Part shown: one piece after another, positions 1-8,587 of the stretch
Numbering within the stretch: the first letter of the stretch is position 1
Layout: each line of letters opens with the position of its first letter
Program-made: the position numbers and the translations under genes
Origin: Bacteroidales bacterium UBA4243
Lineage (GTDB): Bacteria > Bacteroidota > Bacteroidia > Bacteroidales > F082
DNA: 60,256 nucleotides
Assembly (NCBI GenBank): GCA_002396205.1
Contig: DGXB01000060.1
Coordinates: 4,759-65,014, forward strand
Direction: 5' to 3'
The notes under the pieces: model-generated
What the model was told of the DNA's origin: nothing
Databases searched by the model: none
The model's input: only the letters and a program-made list of their open reading frames with translations

Positions 1-774
1 ATGATGATCTATCCCGCCATCCACTACACGATGGGCGGGCTTTGGGTCGACTATGAACTACAAACCACCATCCCAGGACTCTTTGCCGCTGGCGAAGCCA
101 ACTTCAGCGACCACGGTGCCAACCGCCTCGGCGCCTCCGCCCTGATGCAAGGCCTGGTCGACGGGTATTTTGTCCTGCCCTACACGATGCAGAACTACCT
201 CGCCGACCAGATCTATGTAGGCAAAATCTCAGCCGACACACGCGAATTTGACGAGGCGGAAAAAGCAGTTCGTTCCCGCATCAACCGTTTACTGGGTTCG
301 CAGACGTCTCGTCTGCGGTTTGTTGCAGACGGGACGTCTGCGAACCAATCGGTCGATCATTTCCATAAACAATTAGGCAAAATCATGTGGGAATACTGCG
401 GCATGGCGCGCAACACCGAAAGCCTCACGAAGGCCAAACAATTGGTCACGGAATTGGAAGACGAGTTTTGGGAAAATGTCTACATCCCCGGCACGGCCAA
501 CGAGATGAACCCCGAGTTGGAAAAGGCTTGCCGTTTGGAGGACTATTTCGAGCTGGCCCGACTCATCATCGACGATGCCATGCACCGCGAGGAATCATGC
601 GGTGGCCATTTCCGCACCGAACACCAGACCGAAGACAGCGAGACCTTGCGCGATGACGAACATTTCATGTACGTCGCTGCATGGGAATACCACGGTCACG
701 GCCAACCCGAGACGATGGAAAAGGAACCGTTGGTTTATGAACATATTCAAATCGCGAACAGAAATTACAAATAA
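1..774 (+). CDS. frdA: Fumarate reductase / succinate dehydrogenase flavoprotein, C-terminal part
   Basis: This is the C-terminal 257 residues of the FAD subunit of succinate dehydrogenase/fumarate reductase, which interconverts succinate and fumarate at the inner face of the cytoplasmic membrane. The gene is cut by the window start, so position 1 is not the true start. The motif AAGEANFSDHGANRLGAS near residue 30 is the conserved FAD-binding/capping-domain end of this family, and the helical C-terminal domain follows. The iron-sulfur subunit gene lies 114 bp downstream in the same direction. Residues about 98-117 come from a near-perfect palindrome (295-346) that keeps the frame and looks inserted; the flanking protein text is normal for the family. 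Confidence in the family is high; the choice between fumarate reductase and succinate dehydrogenase rests on the Bacteroidales background. Confidence 0.93.
   Translation: MMIYPAIHYTMGGLWVDYELQTTIPGLFAAGEANFSDHGANRLGASALMQGLVDGYFVLPYTMQNYLADQIYVGKISADTREFDEAEKAVRSRINRLLGSQTSRLRFVADGTSANQSVDHFHKQLGKIMWEYCGMARNTESLTKAKQLVTELEDEFWENVYIPGTANEMNPELEKACRLEDYFELARLIIDDAMHREESCGGHFRTEHQTEDSETLRDDEHFMYVAAWEYHGHGQPETMEKEPLVYEHIQIANRNYK
295..346. repeat. Palindromic element inserted in frame in frdA
   Basis: Two 22-base arms (295-316 and 325-346) are reverse complements with one mismatch, separated by an 8-base loop. The palindrome lies inside the frdA reading frame without disrupting it. It adds about 17 unusual residues (S-Q-T-S-R-L-R-F...) between the conserved segments INRLLG and SVDHFHKQLG. 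Confidence 0.8.
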
Positions 775-780
775 CTGAGT

Positions 781-861
781 ATGGATTGCGTCGTCGTTCC
801 TCCTCGCAATGACGGCTCGAGTCACCGTTAGCGTCATTGCGAGCAAAGCGAAACAATCCAT
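781..861. repeat. Palindromic dispersed repeat between frdA and frdB
   Basis: Inverted arms TGGATTG (782-788) and CAATCCA (854-860) enclose GCAATGAC and its reverse complement GTCATTGC. The same words (GCAATCC, CGTCATTGCGAG, GAGGAACGACGAAGC) recur in the hairpin at 52333-52445, so this is a dispersed REP/MITE-like repeat. It could also form a hairpin in the frdA-frdB mRNA. Confidence 0.65.
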
Positions 862-888
862 AAACTGAACAACTGATAACTGATAACT

Positions 889-1647
889 ATGAACTTCACC
901 CTCCATATCTGGCGACAAGAAAACGCCCGTGCCAAGGGCCATTTCGAGACCTATCCCATAGACGGCATCTCGCCCGACTGCTCTTTCCTTGAGATGCTCG
1001 ACATCCTAAATGAACACCTCATCAATGACCGCATCGCCCATCCCGTCTGCTTCGACAACGACTGCCGCGAAGGCATCTGCGGCATGTGTGGACTATACAT
1101 CAACGGTCGACCACATGGCAATGATGATGGCGTGACCACTTGTCAACTTCACATGCGCAAGTTCCGAGACGGCGACGAGATTTGGATTGAGCCTTGGCGC
1201 GCCAAGCCGTTCCCCGTCATCCGCGACTTGATTGTCGACCGCTCGGCTTTCGACAAAATCATCCAAGCGGGAGGCTACATCAGCACCACCACGGGTGGTG
1301 TACCTGATGCCAACATGATTCCTATCCCGAAACATGCCGCCGACATGGCCATGGATGCCGCCTCGTGCATCGGTTGCGGTGCTTGCGTGGCGGCTTGCAA
1401 GAATGCCAGCGCCATGCTATTTGTCGGTGCCAAGGTCAGCCATTTGGCTTTGTTGCCGCAAGGTCGCGTGGAAGCCGCCGACCGTGTCAGGAAAATGGTC
1501 TGCAAGATGGACGAATTGGGCTTTGGCAACTGCACCAACACCTACGCCTGCGAAGCCGAATGCCCCAAACTCATCAAACGACAGAACATCTCGCGCCTTA
1601 ACCGGCAGTGGATTGGAGCGTTGTTTGGCCGCGACAGGAGAGAATAA
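889..1647 (+). CDS. frdB: Fumarate reductase / succinate dehydrogenase iron-sulfur subunit
   Basis: A 252-residue electron-transfer subunit that carries electrons between the flavoprotein and the membrane quinone subunit. The N-terminal ferredoxin-like domain has the [2Fe-2S] motif [10 protein letters not shown]. The C-terminal domain has [12 protein letters not shown] for one Fe-S cluster, with further cysteines in the [15 protein letters not shown] stretch for the rest. This layout is typical of the non-classical (B/E-type) SdhB/FrdB of Bacteroidetes. The ATG at 889 gives the normal family length. It follows frdA in the same direction after a palindromic repeat, consistent with an frdCAB operon whose membrane subunit is outside the window. 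Confidence 0.94.
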   Translation: MNFTLHIWRQENARAKGHFETYPIDGISPDCSFLEMLDILNEHLINDRIAHPVCFDNDCREGICGMCGLYINGRPHGNDDGVTTCQLHMRKFRDGDEIWIEPWRAKPFPVIRDLIVDRSAFDKIIQAGGYISTTTGGVPDANMIPIPKHAADMAMDAASCIGCGACVAACKNASAMLFVGAKVSHLALLPQGRVEAADRVRKMVCKMDELGFGNCTNTYACEAECPKLIKRQNISRLNRQWIGALFGRDRRE

Positions 1648-1725
1648 CCCTCAGTTTTTCTTCTTTTTGGCTTGCATATCTGAAATTTTGTGTATTTGCA
1701 GGCAACTGCGATGCTTTTTCATAAT

Positions 1726-2422
1726 TCAGCTCCCCCAGTTGTCTCTGTCGAGGCTCCTATAATTAATGGCCTCGGCCAGATGTCCAGACTGAATGTTCTC
1801 GCTGGCGTCGAGGTCGGCGATGGTGCGAGAGACTTTGAGGATGCGGTCGTAGGCGCGGGCCGAAAGACCGAGACGATTCATGGCGTTTTTGAGGATGTTG
1901 CGGCATGGTTCGTCCAAGTCGCAGTATTTCTGGATGAGTTGGGTGTTCATTTGCGCGTTGGCATGGATGTTCGGAAAATCTTTGTAGCGTTCCTCCTGAA
2001 TTTTCCTCGCCCGGATGACACGTTCCCTAACCACGGCACTCGGTTCGCCGCTGCTCTTGGTCGACAAGTCCTTGTAGGCCACGGGAATCACCTCTACATG
2101 CAGGTCGATGCGGTCCATCAAAGGTCCACTGATGCGGTTGAGGTATTGCTGCACCACGCCGGGTTTGCAGGTACACTCCTTGTCGGGATGGTTGTAATAG
2201 CCGCATGGACAAGGGTTCATCGCCGCCACCATCATGAAATTGGCCGGAAAGTCGACCGTCATTTTGGCGCGAGAAATGGTCACGATGCGGTCTTCCATCG
2301 GCTGACGCATCACTTCGAGGACGGTGCGCTTGAACTCGGGCAGTTCGTCGAGGAAAAGCACACCGTTGTGGGCCAACGAAATCTCGCCAGGCTGTGGATA
2401 AGTGCCACCGCCCACCAAGCCC
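1726..2422 (-). pseudogene. comM: comM (yifB) 3' half, separated from its 5' half by an integrated element
   Basis: This minus-strand segment encodes the C-terminal part of the ComM/YifB Mg-chelatase-like AAA+ protein, starting at residues G-L-V-G-G-G. It contains ISLAHNGVLFLDELPEF (the Walker B/DEL region), sensor motifs and the C-terminal domain ending in SLDRDNWGS. The 5' half lies 23 kb away at 25550-26392. Joining the halves at the shared GC core gives S-D-A-G-L-V-G-G-G in frame, about 510 residues in total, the normal length. ComM is a hexameric helicase that promotes branch migration in natural transformation. While the element is present no full ComM can be made; a TTG at 2418 could at most start an N-terminally missing fragment. 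Confidence 0.9.
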
Positions 2423-2447
2423 GCGATTTTAATACACTATTATGTGG
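2413..2447. other. Left attachment site (attL) of the element in comM
   Basis: comM sequence (..CCACCAAGCCC) meets element sequence at GC, 2423-2424. The element side carries an arm AATACACTATTATGTGGT (2431-2448) seven bases outside the core. The element's other end carries the inverted arm at the same distance from its GC. The recombinase gene starts 45 bp inside. Confidence 0.8.
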
Positions 2448-2492
2448 TACAAAACAATTTTCCTATCTTTGCAGACACAATAGAACGTCAAA

Positions 2493-4166
2493 ATGAAATG
2501 TATATTGCTAGTTAGGGTCTCCACGGAAAAGCAGTCGTATGACGAGCAAGAGAAGGAACTAATTGCCTTGGCAAACTCCTACGGCTACGACAACGCTGAC
2601 ATAAAATCAGTACACAACAAGGAGTCAGGCATCAAGCTCGACGAGGAGGAACGTGCCGGATTGAACGAAATGAAATCGCTAATCGAAACCGGCGAATACG
2701 ACTGCGTATTTGCCTGGGAGATTTCACGTATTGCGCGCCGCAAGAAAATCCTGTTCAGCATCGTGGAATACCTCGTGAAAAGGAAAATCCAGCTAGTAAT
2801 CAAAGAGCCGCGCATCCAGCTCCTAAAGGACGACGGCTCCATCGATGAAGGTGCGGAGACCGTTTTCACGTTGTTTTCACAGCTTGCCGAATCGGAAATG
2901 AGGAACAAGAAGGCAAGGTTCGACAGGGCTCGCAGGGAAGGCTACGAAAAAGGCAAATACATGGGAGGAAAGGTCCTGCGCGGCTATCGGATCAACGAAG
3001 ACGGCTATTGGGAAGTGGACGAGGAAGGCGCCGCTTTTGTCAGGTTGGTCTTCGACCTTTACATCTCGGGGGAATACAGCATGACGGAGCTTGCCAAGGA
3101 GCTGAAATCAAGAGGATGTTTCCCCAACATTTCGGTTACAAACGCCAAGTCCGAGATATCGCACATGCTCAAGAACGAGGCCTACATCGGCGTCAGGAAG
3201 AGCAACAACATATATCCGCAAATCATCGACAACGAGACATGGGAGAGCTGCCGACAGCGGCGCAAGCTGAACAGATGCAAGCCGAAATCCAGGACGCAGG
3301 CACTGCTGACGCCCATCATCCGATGCAAATGCGGCGCCTCCTACATGCTAAACGTCCACGACGGCTCCTATTCCTGCCGCATAAGGCACAACTCGGTCGA
3401 GAAGGGGCTGGAGCATTCCCCCGACATCCATGCCAGCGTGCTGGAGTCGCTGGCGTGGCACGTGGCGCTACTCGAATTGCAGGACGACATGAGCCAAAAG
3501 CGTTCCGATGCGATGTCCTTCTACGAGAAGGAGAAGCAGACGTATTCGCAAAAAATCGAGCATTCAAAAAAGCAAATCGCCAGCCTCCAGGAGCGGCGCA
3601 ACCATCTTGACACCGCCTTTTACGTCGAGGGCAAGTTCACGAAGGAGAAGTATGAGGAGCTGGCCGCAAGGCAGAACGAGGCCATCAAGGAAGAGCAGGG
3701 CAACGTGCGCAGATACGAAAAGGCCATCAGGGAAATAGAGATGCAGGTCAACGCCGCCGTCACCTTCGACGAGATGCTCGACAACCTGACCGTCTCCTTC
3801 GAAGAACTGAAGGAAGGCGCCGATTTCGAGACGATGAGGAAGATTGTCAAGAGGTACATCGCCGAGATTGTCGTGGAGCCCGTAGAAGGGATGCCGAACC
3901 GCTTTTGGAAGAAGGTCGTGATAAAGACAGCCAACGACAGCTACAAGCGGCAGCAATACGAAAACCTGATGGCGAAGGGCCTCAAGCAAATCGCACTATC
4001 CTTCAGCGACACATACCTTGTCGATGCAATCCACCATCATGTGTATTACTGGGACGACCAGAAGCAGCGCGTGCCGTATCTGTTCAACAACACCCAACCG
4101 AGGAGACGCGTCGACCACAGGAAAAACCGCGCGCGGAAGCCAAGAGCGGCCAATGAGCCAAAATAA
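2493..4166 (+). CDS. Large serine recombinase (probable integrase of the element)
   Basis: A 557-residue site-specific recombinase. The N-terminal resolvase domain starts CILLVRVSTEKQ, with the nucleophilic serine at residue 10, and continues through ISRIARRKK and SQLAESEMRNKKARF. A 'recombinase' DNA-binding domain follows (about 160-260), then a cysteine-containing zinc ribbon (RCKCGASY...SCRIRH, about 272-296), then a long charged coiled coil (about 335-420) and a C-terminal extension. This order is that of large serine integrases. The gene starts 45-70 bp inside the left attachment site and reads into the element, the usual place for an integrase. It probably catalyses integration into and, with a directionality factor, excision from comM. 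No obvious excisionase was identified. Confidence 0.93.
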   Translation: MKCILLVRVSTEKQSYDEQEKELIALANSYGYDNADIKSVHNKESGIKLDEEERAGLNEMKSLIETGEYDCVFAWEISRIARRKKILFSIVEYLVKRKIQLVIKEPRIQLLKDDGSIDEGAETVFTLFSQLAESEMRNKKARFDRARREGYEKGKYMGGKVLRGYRINEDGYWEVDEEGAAFVRLVFDLYISGEYSMTELAKELKSRGCFPNISVTNAKSEISHMLKNEAYIGVRKSNNIYPQIIDNETWESCRQRRKLNRCKPKSRTQALLTPIIRCKCGASYMLNVHDGSYSCRIRHNSVEKGLEHSPDIHASVLESLAWHVALLELQDDMSQKRSDAMSFYEKEKQTYSQKIEHSKKQIASLQERRNHLDTAFYVEGKFTKEKYEELAARQNEAIKEEQGNVRRYEKAIREIEMQVNAAVTFDEMLDNLTVSFEELKEGADFETMRKIVKRYIAEIVVEPVEGMPNRFWKKVVIKTANDSYKRQQYENLMAKGLKQIALSFSDTYLVDAIHHHVYYWDDQKQRVPYLFNNTQPRRRVDHRKNRARKPRAANEPK

Positions 4167-4169
4167 TCG

Positions 4170-4177
4170 TATATTTG
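4170..4177 (+). promoter_or_regulatory. Bacteroidetes -7 box TATATTTG
   Basis: TATATTTG matches the -7 consensus TAnnTTTG just after the recombinase stop codon. It supports the ATG at 4199 rather than the upstream TTG as start of the next gene. Confidence 0.5.
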
Positions 4178-4198
4178 CGTCCCAAACAACAGTCCAAC

Positions 4199-5110
4199 AT
4201 GACCAAAAATCCAGAAAAGAAGCAAAACGAGGGCCACAGCCACGCCATAGAGAGGTTCGAGGCCCTGGTGATGGAGCTGAACCGTGCCGTGTTCCAGTTC
4301 GGTTTGTTCATGCCACCCTTTGTAATGTGGGAAGATGTGTTTCGCCGCCTAAACCCAGATGAGATAAAGTACGCCACGGATTTGCTGCGAGTGATATACA
4401 ACCACGTGCATCACCCCGAACTGCTTTTTTCAAACTATTACGTCGCCTCCGAGCAATGGGAAAGAATCCAAAAATACGATCCAGCGGACGAGGCGTCGGA
4501 AGACATGATTGAAAACATGTACAACCAAGACTTCAGCATAATGGACAAACCGTTTTATGCGCAATCCATCTTCTATTATAAATTTAGAAATCGTGGTGAG
4601 CTTGCTGAGATTTTGAGGCTTTATGTTGATTATCTGGCCAACCTACGAGACAGCCTTGATGACATTGCTTGGAACAATCATAAGATTAGGATTCATGAGG
4701 GATTTAATCCTGCAAAGAAAATCTTTGTGGGATACGACCTCGACAAATTGAAGCAGGTTGCGGATTTCTTGATTGACGAAGGGTGCATCGCAAGCGATTC
4801 AAAAGCCGACTTCCTTGCGTTGTTCGGAAATGTCTTCATGAAAAGTAAAGCCAAGATTCTGTGGATAAAAAAAACGCCCAGCCATGCCACAAACCTCGCG
4901 TACCTGAAAGAGGTGTTTGTGGTGCTGGGCGTGGACATGGAGGACAAGCAAGAGAGGGAGAATGTGGCGAGTTGTTTCTACGGCATAAAGAAAAATGAAG
5001 AAGGTGAAGAGATTATAGAAAAAATAGATATACGAAGTCACGGTTCTCGGCCATTCAAATCAGATGAATTGAAAGATTTCAGCCGCAGATTGGAAGCGAT
5101 TCTTAAATAG
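4199..5110 (+). CDS. Uncharacterised element protein, 303 aa
   Basis: I do not recognise this family. The protein is soluble and mixed alpha-helical, with no signal peptide and no catalytic motif I can name. The N-terminal part (about 10-150) is rich in aromatic residues (FQFGLFMPPFVMWEDVFRRL). A basic segment near residue 215 (KSKAKILWIKK) precedes an acidic C-terminus. The ATG at 4199 is preferred because a TATATTTG promoter box lies 22 bp upstream and the longer TTG start would overlap that box. It sits alone between the integrase and a small membrane protein, so a role in control of integration or excision is possible but unsupported. Confidence 0.7.
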   Translation: MTKNPEKKQNEGHSHAIERFEALVMELNRAVFQFGLFMPPFVMWEDVFRRLNPDEIKYATDLLRVIYNHVHHPELLFSNYYVASEQWERIQKYDPADEASEDMIENMYNQDFSIMDKPFYAQSIFYYKFRNRGELAEILRLYVDYLANLRDSLDDIAWNNHKIRIHEGFNPAKKIFVGYDLDKLKQVADFLIDEGCIASDSKADFLALFGNVFMKSKAKILWIKKTPSHATNLAYLKEVFVVLGVDMEDKQERENVASCFYGIKKNEEGEEIIEKIDIRSHGSRPFKSDELKDFSRRLEAILK

Positions 5111-5118
5111 CCAGGCCT

Positions 5119-5316
5119 TCAATCGTCTATACCGTACCGTTCCTTCTCAAGTTCCTCTTCCATGTCGCCATAGAACGGCATCCCTTTGGCATCCCTGTCT
5201 TGCTCCATTCTGCGCCAACCCCGGCTGTTCCTGATGAATCTCACGATGCCCTTCACGACAAGGAACACCATGAAGGACAGCAGAAGGAAGCTGATTATGT
5301 AGGATAATACGACCAT
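5119..5316 (-). CDS. Small single-pass membrane protein, 65 aa
   Basis: This short gene encodes an N-terminal transmembrane helix (about residues 2-23, SYIISFLLLSFMVFLVV) followed by a basic stretch (RFIRNSRGWRRM) and an acidic tail (EEELEKERYGIDD). The start at 5316 is chosen because a -7 box (5341-5348) lies 24 bp upstream; a longer in-frame start would cross the promoter. It is convergent with the preceding 303-aa gene and divergent from hsdM. Function unknown; small membrane proteins beside restriction systems can be accessory, but there is no direct evidence here. Confidence 0.55.
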   Translation of the reverse strand: MVVLSYIISFLLLSFMVFLVVKGIVRFIRNSRGWRRMEQDRDAKGMPFYGDMEEELEKERYGIDD

Positions 5317-5340
5317 TTTGGCTGAACATGGATTGTGTTG

Positions 5341-5348
5341 CAAAAATA
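5341..5348 (-). promoter_or_regulatory. -7 box TATTTTTG for the small membrane protein
   Basis: On the minus strand TATTTTTGC matches TAnnTTTG; the start codon of the 65-aa gene follows 24 bp downstream. Confidence 0.5.
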
Positions 5349-5390
5349 CAAATTGTTGCCACACCTTGGCTAATAATCAATACTTTTCAT

Positions 5391-5398
5391 TATTTTTG
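5391..5398 (+). promoter_or_regulatory. -7 box TATTTTTG for the hsdM operon
   Basis: TATTTTTGCAGG precedes hsdM by 45 bp, with a TTGG about 22 bp upstream as a weak -33 element. It is the only clear promoter seen before the type I locus. Confidence 0.5.
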
Positions 5399-5443
5399 CA
5401 GGTTATAGCGTTAGACAGGGTATTCTAATCAAATGATACATCT

Positions 5444-7303
5444 ATGAACCAATCGCAATACAATCAACTGTTCTCGTTCATTTGGAACATCGCGACGGAC
5501 GTGTTGGTCTATGCCTTCGAGAAAGGCGAGTACAAGAAAATCATTATGCCGATGATGGTGCTGCGTCGTATCGACGTGCTGCTGGAGCCTACCAAAGACC
5601 AGCTCCTGAAGCAGAAACAGATGCTCGACGACAACCACATCCAAAACCAAGACCCCATTCTTTACAACGTCACTGGCTATCCGTTCTACAACACCTCCAA
5701 GTTCACCATGAAGACGCTGAAGAGCGAGACCGACCCGCTGCGCCTGAAGATGAACTTCATCGACTACCTGAACGGCTTCAGCAAGGACGTGCAGGACATC
5801 ATCGACAAGTTCCACCTGCGTCAGATGGTGGACAACCTCACCGAGGCAGAGCGTCTGGGCAGCATCATCGAGAAGTTCACCGACGACAAAATCAACCTCT
5901 CCAGCAAACCCGTACTCGACGACAAAGGCAACATCCGCCTGCCCGGTCTCGACAACCACACAATGGGTACCATCTTCGAAGAGCTGCTCCGTAGGTTCAA
6001 CGAGGAAAACAACGTGACTGAGGCTGGTGAGCACTTCACGCCCCGCGACTATGTGAAGCTGCTGGCAGACCTCGCCGTGCTGCCCATTGCCGACAAGATA
6101 ACCGACAACACCTATCATGTCTACGACGGCGCTTGTGGCACTGGTGGCATCCTCACCATCGCACAGGAACGCATTAAGGAGATCGCAAAGGAGCGCGACA
6201 AGCAGGTGCAGGTGAACATCTTTGGCCAAGAGCTGCAACCCGATACCTTCGCCACCTGTAAGGCCGACCTGATGATTTCCGAAAACATCCGCTCGTTCCA
6301 ATACCAGCACGGCATGGAACAGCGCGAATATATAGCTTTCGACAGCACTATCTCACGCGATGGCCATTCTGGAGAGACCTTCGATTTCTGTATTTCCAAT
6401 CCTCCCTTCGGCACGCCTTGGAAGGAAGATTTGAAGAAACGCGGTCTGGGCGAGAACGAGAAAAAGAAGTTCACAGATAGCCGCTTCACCATCATTGACG
6501 GCGAAGGCCATGAGATTTCCTTCATTCCCGATATTGGCGACACGCAGATGCTGTTTTTGGCCAACAACCTTTCCCGCATGCGCGAAGACACCGCCCTTGG
6601 CACTCGTATCGTTGAAGTGCATAACGGAAGCAGCCTTTTTACTGGCGATGCAGGCAGCGGTCCCAGCAACTTGCGCCAATACATCATTGAAAACGACCTG
6701 CTGGAGGCCATCGTGGCCATGCCCGAAAAGGATTTCTACAATGCTGGTATCGGCACCTATATTTGGGTCGTTACCAACCGCAAGGAGGAACGTCGCAAAG
6801 GCTATGTGCAACTCATCGACGCAACCGAAATCAAGAGCCCGCTGCGCAAGAACCTGGGCGAAAAGAATTGTGAGACCAATGAGGCTGACCGCGCAAAGAT
6901 TTTGAAGCTACTGATGGACTTCAAGGAAACGCCGCAAAGCAAGATTTTCCCCAACGACGAGTTTGGCTATTGGAGTGTGAAGGTGTCCCAGCCACAACGC
7001 GATGAACAAGGCAACATCGTGCGTGACAAGAAAGGCAAGCCCGTGATGGATAAGAAGTCCAAGGACACGGAAATCATACCCTTCCGTTACGAGGGCGGTA
7101 TAGAGGGCTTCTTCGACAATGAAATCAAGCCCTACGCACCTGACGCATGGATTGACCCGCAGAGCATCGAAGTGGGATACGAGCTTTCGTTTACGAAATA
7201 TTTCTACAAGCCGAAAGAGCTGCGTACGCTTGCGGAAATCTCAAAAGACATCCGTGACATTGAGCAGCGCACAGATGGCATGTTGAGCGAAATACTTGGT
7301 TGA
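5444..7303 (+). CDS. hsdM: Type I restriction-modification DNA methyltransferase subunit
   Basis: A 619-residue N6-adenine methyltransferase that modifies host sites and forms the HsdM2S core of a type I system. The N-terminal HsdM_N helical domain (about 1-150) is followed by the methylase domain with AdoMet motif I (YDGACGTGG, about 227-235) and catalytic motif IV NPPF (319-322). The SFTKYF-containing C-terminal region is usual for the family. The protein is somewhat longer than the classical 500-530 residues, as is common in Bacteroidetes. The ATG at 5444 lies 45 bp after a promoter box. The stop nearly touches the hsdS start, so the two are translationally linked. It is part of an hsdM-hsdS-DUF262-hsdR operon. 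Confidence 0.96.
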   Translation: MNQSQYNQLFSFIWNIATDVLVYAFEKGEYKKIIMPMMVLRRIDVLLEPTKDQLLKQKQMLDDNHIQNQDPILYNVTGYPFYNTSKFTMKTLKSETDPLRLKMNFIDYLNGFSKDVQDIIDKFHLRQMVDNLTEAERLGSIIEKFTDDKINLSSKPVLDDKGNIRLPGLDNHTMGTIFEELLRRFNEENNVTEAGEHFTPRDYVKLLADLAVLPIADKITDNTYHVYDGACGTGGILTIAQERIKEIAKERDKQVQVNIFGQELQPDTFATCKADLMISENIRSFQYQHGMEQREYIAFDSTISRDGHSGETFDFCISNPPFGTPWKEDLKKRGLGENEKKKFTDSRFTIIDGEGHEISFIPDIGDTQMLFLANNLSRMREDTALGTRIVEVHNGSSLFTGDAGSGPSNLRQYIIENDLLEAIVAMPEKDFYNAGIGTYIWVVTNRKEERRKGYVQLIDATEIKSPLRKNLGEKNCETNEADRAKILKLLMDFKETPQSKIFPNDEFGYWSVKVSQPQRDEQGNIVRDKKGKPVMDKKSKDTEIIPFRYEGGIEGFFDNEIKPYAPDAWIDPQSIEVGYELSFTKYFYKPKELRTLAEISKDIRDIEQRTDGMLSEILG

Positions 7304-7305
7304 AC

Positions 7306-8577
7306 ATGGAACGGTATAAAGAGTATAAGGATAGTGGCATCCCGTGGATTGGTGAAATTCCTAGTCATTGGGAAACCTGCCGTATGAAAAAAGTATTTTC
7401 TCTAGCTAATGAAAAAACAGTAGACGAGGAAGGCACTTTGCTGAGCCTTTCTCAATATACTGGAATTACGCGCAAGGGAGGTGCCGCAAAAACAGGAATG
7501 TTTGAAGCAGAATCGACCGTTGGATATAACATAGTTCATAAAGGACAATTTGTAATGAATATCATGTTGGCCTGGAATGGTAGTTATGCTGTTTCAGACT
7601 ACGATGGAATAATTTCACCAGCTTATTGCGTTTACAACTTCAATGAAAACGTTGAGTGCAATAAAAAGTATATGAACTATTTGTTGAGATTGCAGTCGTA
7701 CGCAGGAGCTTTCAAAACCATGTCAAAAGGTATTATCGATAGCCGGCTTCGATTGTACCCTGTGTATTTTCTGGGCTTTTATACTATCCTTCCTCCTCTT
7801 CCCGAGCAGCAAAAAATAGTCAGTTATCTTGAAAGTAAAACTTTTAATATATGTATGCTTATGTCGCAGAGAGAGAGAGAATTACAACTTCTTAACGAAC
7901 TAAAAGAGGCCGAAATAGCCAATGTGGTCACACGAGGGCTGAACCCCGATGTGAAGATGAAAGATAGCGGCATTCCATGGATTGGAATGATACCAGAGCA
8001 TTGGAGTCTTAGGCGTATAAAATATATTTTTACGGAGTTGAAAGAGAAATCCGAAAGTGGTTTAGAGACCCCGCTTTCACTGAGCAAAGAGGATGGCATT
8101 ATCCCTTTTTCGGAAAAGAAAACCAAGACCATGGAAAGTGCTTCCTATGTGGGCGGAAAAATCGTCCACAAAGGAGAAATAGTTTTCAACCGCTTTAAGG
8201 CGAGATTATTTGCAATCTCTGGTTACGATGGAATTGTAAGTTCTGATTACGCTGTTTATAAGTGTTCAGAGACGGCTTCGTCTGAATACATGGTCAAGTT
8301 ATTCGGAACTGATATGTATCGTGAGGCCTTTAACAGAAAGGCTTCAGGTATTGGAGATGGATTTAGTCGTCTTTATACAGATGATTTGTTTGCTATGTAC
8401 GCAATCTTCCCGCCTTTATCTGAGCAAAAAACCATCGTTGACCACATAAATCAAAAATGTGCCAAAATCAACTCCCTCATCGCTGAATTGGAAGCCGAGA
8501 TTGACTATCTAAAAGAATACAAGCAACGCCTCATCGCCGACTGCGTGACGGGACAAGTGAACGTGCAAAACATCTAA
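7306..8577 (+). CDS. hsdS: Type I restriction-modification specificity subunit
   Basis: A 423-residue specificity subunit that gives the type I complex its bipartite recognition site. It has two target-recognition domains, each opening with the same signature (DSGIPWIGEIPSHW near residue 9; DSGIPWIGMIPEHW near 218). Each is followed by a helical spacer ending in the PPLPEQQ/PPLSEQK-type motif. The start ATG at 7306 is preferred over a TTG at 7300 and lies 3 bp after the hsdM stop. Base composition is more AT-rich than hsdM and hsdR, as usual for recombining specificity genes. I saw no second hsdS copy or flanking inverted repeats that would allow shuffling. Confidence 0.94.
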   Translation: MERYKEYKDSGIPWIGEIPSHWETCRMKKVFSLANEKTVDEEGTLLSLSQYTGITRKGGAAKTGMFEAESTVGYNIVHKGQFVMNIMLAWNGSYAVSDYDGIISPAYCVYNFNENVECNKKYMNYLLRLQSYAGAFKTMSKGIIDSRLRLYPVYFLGFYTILPPLPEQQKIVSYLESKTFNICMLMSQRERELQLLNELKEAEIANVVTRGLNPDVKMKDSGIPWIGMIPEHWSLRRIKYIFTELKEKSESGLETPLSLSKEDGIIPFSEKKTKTMESASYVGGKIVHKGEIVFNRFKARLFAISGYDGIVSSDYAVYKCSETASSEYMVKLFGTDMYREAFNRKASGIGDGFSRLYTDDLFAMYAIFPPLSEQKTIVDHINQKCAKINSLIAELEAEIDYLKEYKQRLIADCVTGQVNVQNI

Positions 8578-8587
8578 AAGAAGAATT

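Noticed and set aside
1690..2496. Plus-strand frame opposite the comM 3' half
   Set aside because: It is antisense to a clear ComM sequence and crosses the element boundary.
5429..6310. Minus-strand open frame opposite hsdM
   Set aside because: Shadow of a GC-rich coding sequence; hsdM has all motifs and a promoter.
7300..8577. Invertible hsdS shuffling by the nearby serine recombinase
   Set aside because: Only one hsdS and no inverted repeats flanking its recognition domains were found.
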